Source of the DNA: an uncultured Eubacteriales bacterium
Lineage (GTDB): Bacteria > Bacillota > Clostridia > Oscillospirales > Butyricicoccaceae
Assembly: GCA_900555855.1 (NCBI GenBank)
Contig: USML01000043.1
Span: forward strand, 1-15,066
Direction of reading: 5' to 3'
DNA length: 15,066 nt
This document shows positions 1 through 6,909 of this stretch, piece by piece (the stretch's first letter is position 1; each line of letters opens with the position of its first letter). Position numbers and translations under genes: made by a program. The notes beneath the pieces are model-generated. The model had not been told where the DNA came from, ran no database searches, and worked only from the letters and a program-made list of their open reading frames with translations.

Positions 1-53
1 GTGACCTCCATATTGCGGACGCTCACCAGGACTTCATTCAGTTCCTTTGCCAT
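1..53 (-). CDS. oppF: OppF-type peptide ABC transporter ATP-binding protein, 5' end only
   Basis: Only the first 17 codons lie in the window ([17 protein letters not shown]); the rest is beyond the left edge. The ATG shares its A with the TAA stop of the upstream ATPase gene (TAATG), the usual arrangement of translationally coupled oppD-oppF pairs. The residues LVSVRNMEV match the first beta strand of ABC ATPases and resemble the start of the neighbouring OppD (ILSVRDLNV). The likely role is the second nucleotide-binding subunit, pairing with OppD at the cytoplasmic face. Identity rests on position and this short N-terminus; no Walker motif is visible here. Confidence 0.75.
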   Translation of the reverse strand, partial: MAKELNEVLVSVRNMEV

Positions 54-1099
54 TACTGCGCGCCCCCTCTCTTGATCTCGCGGATATGGCGGATGACCTC
101 CGGCGGCTCGATCTTGGGCGCGCGGGGATCCAGCAGCCAGGTCCGGGCCTTATGGGTGGGCGACACCTCAAAATACGGCGGACGGTGCTCGAAGTCGATC
201 TTCAGCGCCTGGGGATTGCGGGGCGCGAAGGCGTCGCCGCGGATCTGGTTGAACAGGTTGGGCGGGGTGCCCTTGATGGCGTAAAGATCCTGACCCTTGA
301 TGCCCAGCTGGGGCAGCGAGGAAAGCAGCGCCCAGGTGTAGGGGTGCTTGGGATTATAGAAGACCTCCTCGCAGGTGCCGATCTCCACGATGTCGCCGGC
401 GTACATCACGGCGATCCGGTCGGCCACATTGGCCACCACGCCCAGATCGTGGGTGATATAGATGGTGGTCAGGTCATATTTTTCCTTCAGATCCTTGATC
501 AGGTTCAGGATCTGGGCCTGGATGGTCACATCCAGCGCCGTGGTGGGCTCGTCGCAGATCAGGATCCGGGGGTTGCAGGCCATGGCGATGGCGATGACCA
601 CACGCTGGCGCATGCCGCCGGAAAACTCATGGGGATACTGCCCGTAGCGGCGGGCCGGCTCGGGAATGCCCACATCCGCCAGGATCTCGATGGCCTTTTT
701 CTTTGCGGCCTCGCCCTTCAGCTGCTGATGCAGCTCCAGCGCCTCCTCGATCTGCCAGCCCACGGTCTTCAGCGGGTTCAGGGAGGTCATGGGATCCTGC
801 ATGACCATGGCCACCTCCTTGCCGCGGATCTTGATCCAGTCCTTCTCCGTCTTGAACTTGGCAAGGTCCATGTCCTTATAGAGGATGGAGCCGGAGTCCA
901 CCCAGCCGTTTTTATCCAGCAGACCGATGAAATTCTTGGTGAACACCGACTTGCCGGAGCCGGATTCGCCCACGATGGCAAGGCTCTCGCCCTTATACAG
1001 GTCCAGCGAGATGCCGCGGATGGCGTGGAGCACCTTGCCCCGCAGGCTGAACTTCACATTCAGGTCCCGGACAGACAAAATCACTTCTTTTTGCATCAT
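53..1099 (-). CDS. oppD: OppD-type oligopeptide ABC transporter ATP-binding protein
   Basis: A 348-residue ATPase that would power peptide uptake with OppF, on the cytoplasmic side of OppB/OppC. Visible motifs are Walker A GESGSGKS (44-51), Q-loop Q101, ABC signature FSGGMRQR (159-166), Walker B ILICDEP (179-185, with D183 and E184) and switch His217. After the ATPase core comes the OppD/DppD C-terminal domain (from about 250), including the GTPPNLFN segment (277-284). The cysteines that many OppD/DppD proteins carry in this tail are absent (GDAFAPRN at 288-295), as I recall for lactococcal/streptococcal OppD/AmiE proteins. Two ATGs are adjacent (1099 and 1096). The ribosome binding site AAGGAGG overlaps the oppC stop codon (TAAGGAGG), so the gene is coupled to oppC. 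The stop overlaps the oppF start by one base. Confidence 0.95.
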   Translation of the reverse strand: MMQKEVILSVRDLNVKFSLRGKVLHAIRGISLDLYKGESLAIVGESGSGKSVFTKNFIGLLDKNGWVDSGSILYKDMDLAKFKTEKDWIKIRGKEVAMVMQDPMTSLNPLKTVGWQIEEALELHQQLKGEAAKKKAIEILADVGIPEPARRYGQYPHEFSGGMRQRVVIAIAMACNPRILICDEPTTALDVTIQAQILNLIKDLKEKYDLTTIYITHDLGVVANVADRIAVMYAGDIVEIGTCEEVFYNPKHPYTWALLSSLPQLGIKGQDLYAIKGTPPNLFNQIRGDAFAPRNPQALKIDFEHRPPYFEVSPTHKARTWLLDPRAPKIEPPEVIRHIREIKRGGAQ

Positions 1100-1108
1100 G
1101 ACCCCTCC

Positions 1109-2794
1109 TTACACATGGTTTCTCGGGTCTGCTGCATCAGAGAAGGCGTTGCCCACCAGATAAAAGCAGATCGTGATGATGGAAAGAATAACAGCGGGAA
1201 TGATCAGCTGATACCGCAGGGTAGGCGCCATCATCATGGCGCGGCCCTTGTTCACCAGGTTGCCCAGCGACGGGGTCTTGATGGGCAGTCCCAGGCCGAT
1301 ATAAGCCAGGAACACCTCGGAGCCGATGGCGCCGGGGATGGCCAGAGCCATCTGCAGCATGACCACGGAAACCATCTGCGGCAGCAGGTTTTTGACGATA
1401 ATGCGGCGGGTCGGCGTGCCCAGGCAGCGGGAGGCCAGGTTATAATCCCGGTCGCGGATGATGACCACCTGATTGCGGATGAAGCGGGCCAGACCGATCC
1501 AGCCAGTGATGCACATGGCGATGATGATGGTCTTGACGCCGGGCCGCATCACATAGGAGGCCAGGATCAGGATAATGGTAGAGGGAATATTGTTCACCAG
1601 GTTATACAGCTCGGTGAACAGGAAGTCCAGCTTGCGCACATAGCCCCAGAGCAGACCGCCCAGAATGCCCACAAAGGCGTTCAGCGCAGCCACGATCAGG
1701 CCGATGAGCAGGGAGGTACGGGTGCCGGACCACATGCGGGCCCACAGATCCTGACCGATATCGTTGGTGCCGAACCAGTAGATCTTATTGGGCCGCTGAT
1801 TCTCCACGAAGCCGGTCACCGGGGAAACATTGGTGGGCTCGGCCACGCGGGCATAAGCGGGGTTGATACACTTCTGGCTGCCGTCCTCAGAGGAGATGGT
1901 CAGCTTGACCTGCTCTTCGGGAACGAAGGCGTAGTACCAGTTGTCCTCCAGATGGGTAAACTCCACGGGCGCCTTGGCAGAGCCGTTGAGCATACCGGCG
2001 CCGATGACATTGGGCTTGCCCCAGTCTTCCGGCATCTGCAGGTAGGTCAGGACCGTTCCGGCGGGAACATTTTCGATCAGGTCGCCGTCGGTCTGCTTGG
2101 AGCTGGAGAAATACGCGCCCATGCCGCTGTTGGTCATGCCCAGCGTGATCCAGACAGCCTGCTGATAGGTGGTCTCCTTGCCGTCCTCGGAGGTGACATA
2201 GAGATAAGGCGTCGCCGTGGGAACCAGGACATAATACCAGCCCTGATCCTTGGGAGAAAGCGCGCCGGTGAGCTCGCTGGCGATCTTGTCGTCGCCCTGG
2301 CAGAAGAACCGGGGCGTGCCCCAGGAATCCGCCACCTGCACATAGGCCAGCGTCATGCCGTCGGGGACCTCCACGGGATAGCCCTTGCTGGTCTGGCGGA
2401 CGCCGGTGAGGGTAACCTTGGAGTCTTCCGCGACGGTGAGCCAGACGGCCTTGGGATCATAATAATTGACCATATTGGGATCAAACTGATTGGGCAGCAG
2501 GGGCTGGATGAAGGTAAAGATCATCAGCGCCAACATAACGATCAGCATCGCCACGGCCACCTTGTTCTTGAAGAACATAATCACCGTGGATCGCCAATAG
2601 GAATAGTTGGAATAGCCGGTGCGCTCCGCGGCGGCCTCGTCGTAGGAAACGGGCTCGAACTCCGAAGCGGGCAGCAGCTTGATCTCTTCCGGAGTCAGAT
2701 CGTCCTTGTCCGCAAGGGTCGCGGCCATGGTCTGCTGCGTGATGCCCTCCTCCAGCTTTCCGCTGATCTTGTTTTTGGGAGAATACTTGCTCAT
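1109..2794 (-). CDS. oppC: OppC-type peptide ABC transporter permease with a large extracytoplasmic insert
   Basis: A 561-residue inner-membrane permease; OppC proteins are usually near 300. A long cytoplasmic N-terminus (1-76) leads to membrane helix 1 (about 77-99). A segment of about 200 residues follows (about 116-320) before the normal OppC sequence resumes at YWFGTNDIGQDLWAR (339-353). The remaining helices lie at about 360-385, 400-440 and 470-550. The cytoplasmic coupling (EAA-type) loop is NLASRCLGTPTRRIIVKNLL (452-471). The insert consists of two related units, 116-212 and 213-317. Each starts AVW(L/I)T and contains VP.G..L.Y.Q...WG.P, WYY..VP and SEDG. It should lie outside the membrane beside OppA. 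The start follows AAGGAGG and overlaps the oppB stop (ATGA). The permease assignment is firm; the insert's fold and ligand are unknown, though the pattern faintly recalls small beta-sandwich carbohydrate-binding modules. Confidence 0.93.
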   Translation of the reverse strand: MSKYSPKNKISGKLEEGITQQTMAATLADKDDLTPEEIKLLPASEFEPVSYDEAAAERTGYSNYSYWRSTVIMFFKNKVAVAMLIVMLALMIFTFIQPLLPNQFDPNMVNYYDPKAVWLTVAEDSKVTLTGVRQTSKGYPVEVPDGMTLAYVQVADSWGTPRFFCQGDDKIASELTGALSPKDQGWYYVLVPTATPYLYVTSEDGKETTYQQAVWITLGMTNSGMGAYFSSSKQTDGDLIENVPAGTVLTYLQMPEDWGKPNVIGAGMLNGSAKAPVEFTHLEDNWYYAFVPEEQVKLTISSEDGSQKCINPAYARVAEPTNVSPVTGFVENQRPNKIYWFGTNDIGQDLWARMWSGTRTSLLIGLIVAALNAFVGILGGLLWGYVRKLDFLFTELYNLVNNIPSTIILILASYVMRPGVKTIIIAMCITGWIGLARFIRNQVVIIRDRDYNLASRCLGTPTRRIIVKNLLPQMVSVVMLQMALAIPGAIGSEVFLAYIGLGLPIKTPSLGNLVNKGRAMMMAPTLRYQLIIPAVILSIITICFYLVGNAFSDAADPRNHV

Positions 2795-3732
2795 CTGGCT
2801 CCCTCCTTCTTGGAAAAGCTGATGCGGGGATCCACGATGCCCATCAGGATATCGCCCAGCAGCAGGCCAACGATGCTCAGGCTGGCAAAGATCACGATCA
2901 GCGCCAGCACCATGTTGTTATCCTGCCGCTTGATCACATCCACCAGCAGGCCGCCCATACCGGGAATGGAATAGAGCGACTCGGTGTAGATGGAGCCGGA
3001 GATGGTCAGCAGAATAGAGCCGGGGATCAGGTTGACCATGGGCACCACAGAATTGCGGAACACATGGCGGAACCAGATGGTGGAATTGGGGACGCCCTTG
3101 GCCCGGGCCAGCTTGATATAATCCTTATTGGTCTCGTCCACCATATACCGCCGCAGCCACATGGCATAGCTGGAGATGGAGGGCAAGGCCAGAGAGATCA
3201 CAGGCAGGATCAGTGAGGACCATTGATCCGCCTTATACAGCATGCTCACCTTCAGCCAGGTGGAGCCATAGAGCTGGATGAAGATGAAATAAACGGCGTT
3301 GGGAACGGCCTGAATAAAGACGATGTAGGCATTGCCCAGCTTATCCATAAAGCGGCCCTTGCTGCGCGCCATCAGGACGCCCAGGATCATGCCCAGCGGC
3401 AGGCTCAATGCCATGGAAATCAGGCCCACCTTCATGGAGATGCCCATTTTAGAAACAATAATGCTGGAAATGGAAGCGTTCACGCGATAACGATAAGAAA
3501 TGCCGAGATCGCCCTTCAGCAGATTGCGGATGAACCGGAAGACCTGCACATACAGCGGGTCGTTCAGGCCCATTTTCTCAAGGCCCACCTTGATCTGGGC
3601 CGGAGAAAGCTTTTCATAGTTATTGAAGTAGCCTTCCTCTGGCATAAAGCGCAGCAGCGCGAAGATGACCGCGATCAGGATCACCAGCGTCAGCAGCGAC
3701 CGGAGAAGGCGTTTGATCGAGTATTTTAACAC
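2791..3732 (-). CDS. oppB: OppB-type peptide ABC transporter permease
   Basis: A 313-residue permease of normal OppB length. It would form the membrane channel together with OppC. Predicted helices are at about 9-29, 101-122, 134-153, 173-194, 231-249 and 274-297. The conserved cytoplasmic loop that contacts the ATPases is at about 205-228 (YIKLARAKGVPNSTIWFRHV followed by FRNS). Family landmarks include LNDPLYVQ (56-63), GDLGISYRY (74-82) and the C-terminal ESLYSIPGMG (251-260). The start codon is GTG, chosen because it gives the canonical N-terminus MLKYSIKRLL and sits behind GAAGGAG with 7 nt spacing. The gene lies 176 nt after oppA and overlaps oppC by 4 nt. Unlike pneumococcal AmiC, an OppB family member with a long extra loop, the insert in this operon sits in OppC instead. 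Confidence 0.95.
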   Translation of the reverse strand: MLKYSIKRLLRSLLTLVILIAVIFALLRFMPEEGYFNNYEKLSPAQIKVGLEKMGLNDPLYVQVFRFIRNLLKGDLGISYRYRVNASISSIIVSKMGISMKVGLISMALSLPLGMILGVLMARSKGRFMDKLGNAYIVFIQAVPNAVYFIFIQLYGSTWLKVSMLYKADQWSSLILPVISLALPSISSYAMWLRRYMVDETNKDYIKLARAKGVPNSTIWFRHVFRNSVVPMVNLIPGSILLTISGSIYTESLYSIPGMGGLLVDVIKRQDNNMVLALIVIFASLSIVGLLLGDILMGIVDPRISFSKKEGAR

Positions 3733-3763
3733 GTTGTATCTCCTTCATTTCTTCCTGTTGGAT

Positions 3764-3779
3764 CGGCGGGCGACCGCCG
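3764..3779 (-). other. Small GC hairpin ahead of oppB
   Basis: CGGCGG and CCGCCG form a perfect 6-bp stem around a 4-nt loop. It ends about 31 nt before the oppB GTG in the mRNA and leaves the ribosome binding site free. It is the last of three hairpins between oppA and oppB and has no U-run, so it is not a terminator on its own. Confidence 0.4.
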
Positions 3780-3810
3780 GCAGGATTCGGGAAAAACCGC
3801 CGGAAATTTG

Positions 3811-3855
3811 AACCGGCCCTGCTCCGAAAAAACAGAGCAGAGCCGCTTTCCGGTT
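3811..3855 (-). other. Two-tier hairpin in the oppA-oppB gap
   Basis: In the transcript, an outer stem AACCGG/CCGGTT (3850-3855 with 3811-3816) encloses an inner stem CTGCTC/GAGCAG (3835-3840 with 3819-3824). The inner loop contains six U residues. It could slow polymerase or block 3' exonucleases, and so help keep oppA mRNA more abundant than the permease mRNA. The pairing is seen directly; the function is inference. Confidence 0.45.
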
Positions 3856-3869
3856 ATTTCGCAGGAATG

Positions 3870-3891
3870 CTGGGGCACTTGCGTGCCCCAG
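3870..3891 (-). terminator. Hairpin just after oppA, possible partial terminator or mRNA stabiliser
   Basis: CTGGGGCAC and GTGCCCCAG form a perfect 9-bp stem with a 4-nt loop, beginning 17 nt after the oppA stop. The sequence after it (ATTCCTGCG) lacks a proper U-tract, so full termination is unlikely. Processing or stabilisation of the oppA 3' end, with partial read-through into oppB, fits better. Confidence 0.45.
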
Positions 3892-3908
3892 CGGATCATT
3901 CGGTCAGA

Positions 3909-6092
3909 TCAGTGCTGGCCCAGAGCCTCGCTCCAAGCTTCGTACTGCGCGTCATACATATCCTGAGACATGGCAGTCTTATAGACATGCTGGCCCTTGT
4001 AACGGCTGGAGGACTGGCCCATCATGGCGAACTGGCCCTCGAAGGCGTTCAGCTTGGTGGCCTGATAGGAGCCGCCGGAGATGAACATGGGGATCACGAT
4101 GGCGTGGTCCAGATAGAAAGCCTCGGCAGCGGCAAAGGCCTCATAGCGCTCGTCCATATCGGTGTAGCACTCGCGGGCATGGTCGACCAGAGCATAATAC
4201 TCGTCGATCAGAGCATTGGTCTCGTCCGTCTTGGTATCCTGGAAGACTCTGTAGGAATCGGTATCGTGGCAGAAGAAGTTGTAGCTGTTCTCGCGCTCGA
4301 AGGGATCGGCCCAGGTCTCGGGATCCATGAAGTCGGCGCCCCAGTTCAGCTCCTGCAGCGCGTAGTTGCCGTTGCGGCGGGTCTCGTTCAGGAAGGAGTT
4401 GCCGGCGAATTCAAGGACAACGATGTCGATGAAATCAGAGCCCAGCAGGCCTTCCAGCTGCTGCTCCAGCAGGACAGAGGCATTGCCCCAGGAGGAGGTG
4501 GAGGGGTTGTAGTTCACGGGAGCCTTGATGGGGAAGGTGGCGCCGGCAGCTTCCAGCTCAGCCTTGGCCAGATCGCGGTACTTGATGGCCTCCGTCTCGT
4601 TGAAGCTCTCCGTCTCGGTGTACTTGGCCAGGCCGCCATAGTTGACATAATCCTTGCCGTCATTCACAGAGAAGCCCTTGGGGGTAACGGTGTTGATCAG
4701 GTGCATCTTGGCGTCGTCGCCGGGGAAACGGGCAGCGGTATACTGCTCACGGTTCAGGCCGTGGAAGATGGCCTTGCGGAAGTTTTCGTTGTTGACGGCC
4801 TTGACCCAGTTCTCGGGCTCATACTGCGCGTCAAACTTAGGCTCGAAGCAGAAGCCGAAGAAGTAGGAATAGTCGCCGATCACGCGGCTGGTGCAGATCA
4901 TCTGAGACTTTTCGGGATCAGACAGCCAGTCGTTGACGATATCGGAGCCGATGCCGCAGCCATCGACCTCGCCGCGCAGGAAGAGCTCGGTCTCCAGCGT
5001 AGCAGCCTCGGTGTTGTAGGTCTGCTCGATGCGCTCAATGTAGATATGCTCCGCATCCCAGTTGTTCTCGTTCTTGACATAGATGCGCTTTTCCTGGGGA
5101 TTGAAGGTCTCCAGAATGTAGGCGCCGTTGAACCACATGCTCTGATTGTCCAGCGCGTAGTTCTCGCCCAGCTCGGCCAGCAGAGAAGCGGGAGCGGGCC
5201 AATAGGTACCAAACTGCAGGGCAGTCAGGAAGTAGGGACGGGGCTTGACCAGATGATACACCAGGGTGTAATCGTCCAGAGCCTCAACGCCCAGATCCTC
5301 GGGCTTGACCTCGGGATATTCCTCATAGCCCTCGACCTTGCCGTCGTCGGTCCAGAGGATGGTGTAGACAACGCCGTTTTCGATGACATAATCATCGCAG
5401 ATGACATCGCCGTCTTCGTCCTTGCTCCAGGTCTCAGCGCCCTTTTCCACGGCCACCAGCTTGGCGGCGGTGTACTCCAGCAGCTCTTCCGCATTGACGA
5501 CCCAGCCGTCCATCAGATAGCTGTTGCTGCAGTCCATGGCGGAATCGCACACATAGCGGGCAGCGGCCACATAGTCGTGCGCCGTGACGGGATCCTTCTG
5601 ATTACCGGCGGCGTCATAATAATACTGGCCCTTGCGCAGATTGAAGGTCCACTTCTGGCCCTGAACCTCCACATCGATGGGATTGCCGTCCTCATCGGTG
5701 CTCTTCACGGTGTAGGTCTCCAGCTCGTCCTTCCAGGACTCCGCAGCGCAGGGAACGATGTTGCCGTAGCTGTCGTTCTCCACGAGAGAATCGATGGTGT
5801 TGGCGCCGACCACCAGCTCGTAGGTAGTACTGGAGATCAGGTAGTTCATGGTCGTGACCTCGGAGGAATAAACAGAGCGATAAACCTGCTCATCCGCAAA
5901 CTCACGGCCATCGGGGCCGACCTTGGCTTCGGAATCGTCCGGAGTCGTGGGATCGGTAGGCGTGCTGGGAGTCGGGTCGGTGGTGTTGGGCTGGTCGGTG
6001 TTGCCAGGCTGATCGGTATTGTTGTTACCGCAGCCGGCCACACACGCCAGAACCAGCATCGCCGCCAGCAGCAGAGCGATATACTTCTTCAT
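3909..6092 (-). CDS. oppA: OppA-type peptide-binding lipoprotein
   Basis: A 727-residue solute-binding protein (SBP family 5) that captures peptides outside the cell and delivers them to OppB/OppC. The N-terminus is a lipoprotein signal: MKKYIALLLAAMLVL with lipobox VAGC, Cys21 being the predicted lipid anchor. A flexible linker of about 32 residues rich in Thr, Pro, Asp and Asn follows (22-53, with NTDQP twice). Family 5 landmarks include CAAESWK (115-121), WTFNLRKGQYYYD (148-160) and FRKAIFHGLNREQ (438-450). An acidic stretch (about 205-265) makes the protein longer than most OppA proteins. The ATG is preceded by GGAGAG. It is the first gene of the operon, separated from oppB by a hairpin-rich gap. 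Peptide specificity cannot be read from sequence; nickel, dipeptide or other small ligands are possible. Confidence 0.95.
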   Translation of the reverse strand: MKKYIALLLAAMLVLACVAGCGNNNTDQPGNTDQPNTTDPTPSTPTDPTTPDDSEAKVGPDGREFADEQVYRSVYSSEVTTMNYLISSTTYELVVGANTIDSLVENDSYGNIVPCAAESWKDELETYTVKSTDEDGNPIDVEVQGQKWTFNLRKGQYYYDAAGNQKDPVTAHDYVAAARYVCDSAMDCSNSYLMDGWVVNAEELLEYTAAKLVAVEKGAETWSKDEDGDVICDDYVIENGVVYTILWTDDGKVEGYEEYPEVKPEDLGVEALDDYTLVYHLVKPRPYFLTALQFGTYWPAPASLLAELGENYALDNQSMWFNGAYILETFNPQEKRIYVKNENNWDAEHIYIERIEQTYNTEAATLETELFLRGEVDGCGIGSDIVNDWLSDPEKSQMICTSRVIGDYSYFFGFCFEPKFDAQYEPENWVKAVNNENFRKAIFHGLNREQYTAARFPGDDAKMHLINTVTPKGFSVNDGKDYVNYGGLAKYTETESFNETEAIKYRDLAKAELEAAGATFPIKAPVNYNPSTSSWGNASVLLEQQLEGLLGSDFIDIVVLEFAGNSFLNETRRNGNYALQELNWGADFMDPETWADPFERENSYNFFCHDTDSYRVFQDTKTDETNALIDEYYALVDHARECYTDMDERYEAFAAAEAFYLDHAIVIPMFISGGSYQATKLNAFEGQFAMMGQSSSRYKGQHVYKTAMSQDMYDAQYEAWSEALGQH

Positions 6093-6140
6093 GGGTGTCT
6101 CTCCTTTTTGTTTGGGCTTTCGCCCTTCATTAAAATAGCG

Positions 6141-6169
6141 ACTTTACCATAGTTTTCAGTAAAAATCAA
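6141..6169 (-). promoter_or_regulatory. Candidate sigma-A promoter for the opp operon
   Basis: On the minus strand, TTGATT (6169-6164) and TAAAGT (6146-6141) are separated by 17 nt, each matching four of six consensus bases. The start point would be near 6134, giving a leader of about 42 nt that carries a GGGC-GAAA-GCCC mini-hairpin (6125-6114) before the ribosome binding site. It is the best candidate in the AT-rich part of the divergent region. Confidence 0.4.
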
Positions 6170-6276
6170 TCATGCCTTGTGCTTTTCCCTTGTCCTCATT
6201 TGCTATTTCAGCGATATGTGCAATAATTGCCCCGAATTTTTGTTAAGAATGTTCCTTGACTGTTACAGCCCTGTTA

Positions 6277-6309
6277 CTTTTCCTTTGCTTTTCCTTCGCT
6301 TTTCCGTGC
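6277..6309. repeat. Three 11-bp repeats with phased T-tracts upstream of the rpsO promoter
   Basis: Three consecutive 11-bp units share CTTTTCC (6277-6287, 6288-6298, 6299-6309). A further TTTTCC lies at 6321, about two helical turns from the third tract. T4 tracts repeated once per helical turn are the classic pattern for intrinsic DNA bending. They end just upstream of the rpsO -35 box. The rest of 6177-6326 holds no gene that I can support. Confidence 0.5.
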
Positions 6310-6326
6310 AATGCATCACATTTTCC

Positions 6327-6355
6327 TTTACTTTTGTGGAAAACTGTGTTATGAT
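6327..6355 (+). promoter_or_regulatory. Sigma-A promoter of rpsO
   Basis: TTTACT (6327-6332), a 17-nt spacer and TATGAT (6350-6355). The -10 box matches five of six bases and the -35 four of six. Transcription would start near 6362 and give a leader of about 106 nt before rpsO. Confidence 0.65.
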
Positions 6356-6373
6356 ACCTTTGCATGTCCAGGC

Positions 6374-6458
6374 GCTTAGTGACCGGCCCGCCGCGGCCCA
6401 TGGCCGCCACATTCCTCACACCGCCACTCAGCCCTCCGGACAAATTATGATAAGGAGG
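6374..6458 (+). promoter_or_regulatory. Structured rpsO leader, candidate S15 autoregulatory element
   Basis: Three helices can form in order. GCTTAGTG (6374-6381) pairs with CACTCAGC (6425-6432) with one mismatch. Inside it, GCGGCC (6393-6398) pairs with GGCCGC (6402-6407). CCTCC (6433-6437) pairs with the Shine-Dalgarno GGAGG (6454-6458). The last helix would hide the ribosome binding site. S15 is known to repress its own mRNA through structured leaders in several bacteria, with different folds in different phyla. The pairing is seen directly; binding by S15 is inference. Confidence 0.45.
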
Positions 6459-6467
6459 AATATCCCC

Positions 6468-6734
6468 ATGATTCTCAAGGAAGCCAAGACCCAGGTCATC
6501 GAGAGCCACCGCCTGCATGAGACCGACACCGGTTCTCCCGAGGTCCAGATCGCCATTCTCACCACCCGTATCAACGAGCTGAATGAGCATCTGAAGGTGC
6601 ATCGCAATGACAAGCACAGCCAGCGCGGCCTGCTGAAGATGGTCGGCCGGCGCCGCCGTCTGCTGGACTATCTCCAGCGGAAGGACATTGAGCGCTATCG
6701 TGCTGCCGTCGCCGCAAACAACCTGCGTAAGTAA
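6468..6734 (+). CDS. rpsO: 30S ribosomal protein S15
   Basis: An 88-residue protein of the usual S15 length. It binds the central domain of 16S rRNA early in 30S assembly. Characteristic stretches are [19 protein letters not shown] (17-35), [19 protein letters not shown] (38-56) and [10 protein letters not shown] (60-69), including the conserved HxxDxxS-type rRNA-contact region. The ATG at 6468 is chosen over in-frame upstream codons because TAAGGAGGAA lies 9 nt before it and it gives the canonical N-terminus MILKEAK. It has its own promoter and a folded leader, and is followed 175 nt later by pnp, a pairing conserved in E. coli and B. subtilis. Confidence 0.98.
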   Translation: MILKEAKTQVIESHRLHETDTGSPEVQIAILTTRINELNEHLKVHRNDKHSQRGLLKMVGRRRRLLDYLQRKDIERYRAAVAANNLRK

Positions 6735-6747
6735 GCCAAAGCCTGGA

Positions 6748-6772
6748 GGGGGACGGAAGCGTCCCCCTTCTG
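6748..6772 (+). terminator. Hairpin after rpsO, probable leaky terminator
   Basis: GGGGGACG (6748-6755) and CGTCCCCC (6760-6767) form a perfect 8-bp stem with a 4-nt loop, 13 nt after the rpsO stop. The following TTCTGT is only a weak U-tract. Partial termination with read-through into pnp fits the conserved rpsO-pnp pairing. Confidence 0.55.
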
Positions 6773-6800
6773 TGTCATCCCGCCCGCTTCCCGGACGAGC

Positions 6801-6858
6801 CTTTTAGCAGTTGAAGGAGCGCAGAGCTTCGCCTCCGCCCTGCTTCAAATGCTAAGAG
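6801..6858 (+). other. Long imperfect hairpin in the pnp leader
   Basis: Positions 6801-6816 pair with 6843-6858 over 16 positions, with one G-U pair (6803/6856) and one G-A mismatch (6810/6849). The top of the stem can pair further internally (GGAG with CTCC). It ends about 50 nt before the pnp ATG. In E. coli the pnp leader contains a long stem that RNase III cuts, and PNPase then represses its own synthesis. A similar role here is inference from position and shape. Apart from an AT-rich run at 6880-6890, I see no other feature in 6773-6909. Confidence 0.5.
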
Positions 6859-6909
6859 CCGCCCCGGGAACCCACACACTATATATATTAAGAAAGGTGG
6901 ATCCCTGAA

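Noticed and set aside
47..2974. A 975-codon open frame on the plus strand antisense to the opp genes
   Set aside because: It lies opposite well-supported oppB, oppC and oppD, its composition is low in recognisable motifs (His/Asp/Gly-rich), and long antisense frames are common in GC-rich genes.
3867..6152. A 761-codon plus-strand frame antisense to oppA
   Set aside because: It mirrors oppA almost end to end and shows no family motif; oppA has a lipobox, ribosome binding site and family 5 features.
6256..6261. TTGACT as an additional rpsO -35 box
   Set aside because: At 17 nt the -10 position reads TTTTCC; the TTTACT/TATGAT pair further downstream is clearly better.
6177..6467. N-terminal extension of rpsO by 97 codons
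   Set aside because: S15 is 88-89 residues, the ATG at 6468 has a strong ribosome binding site, and the promoter lies inside the supposed extension.
6880..6890. TATATATATT run before pnp as a separate pnp promoter
   Set aside because: No -35 resembling TTGACA lies 16-18 nt upstream (the region is GCCCCG-like). It may be only an AT-rich stretch near the ribosome binding site.
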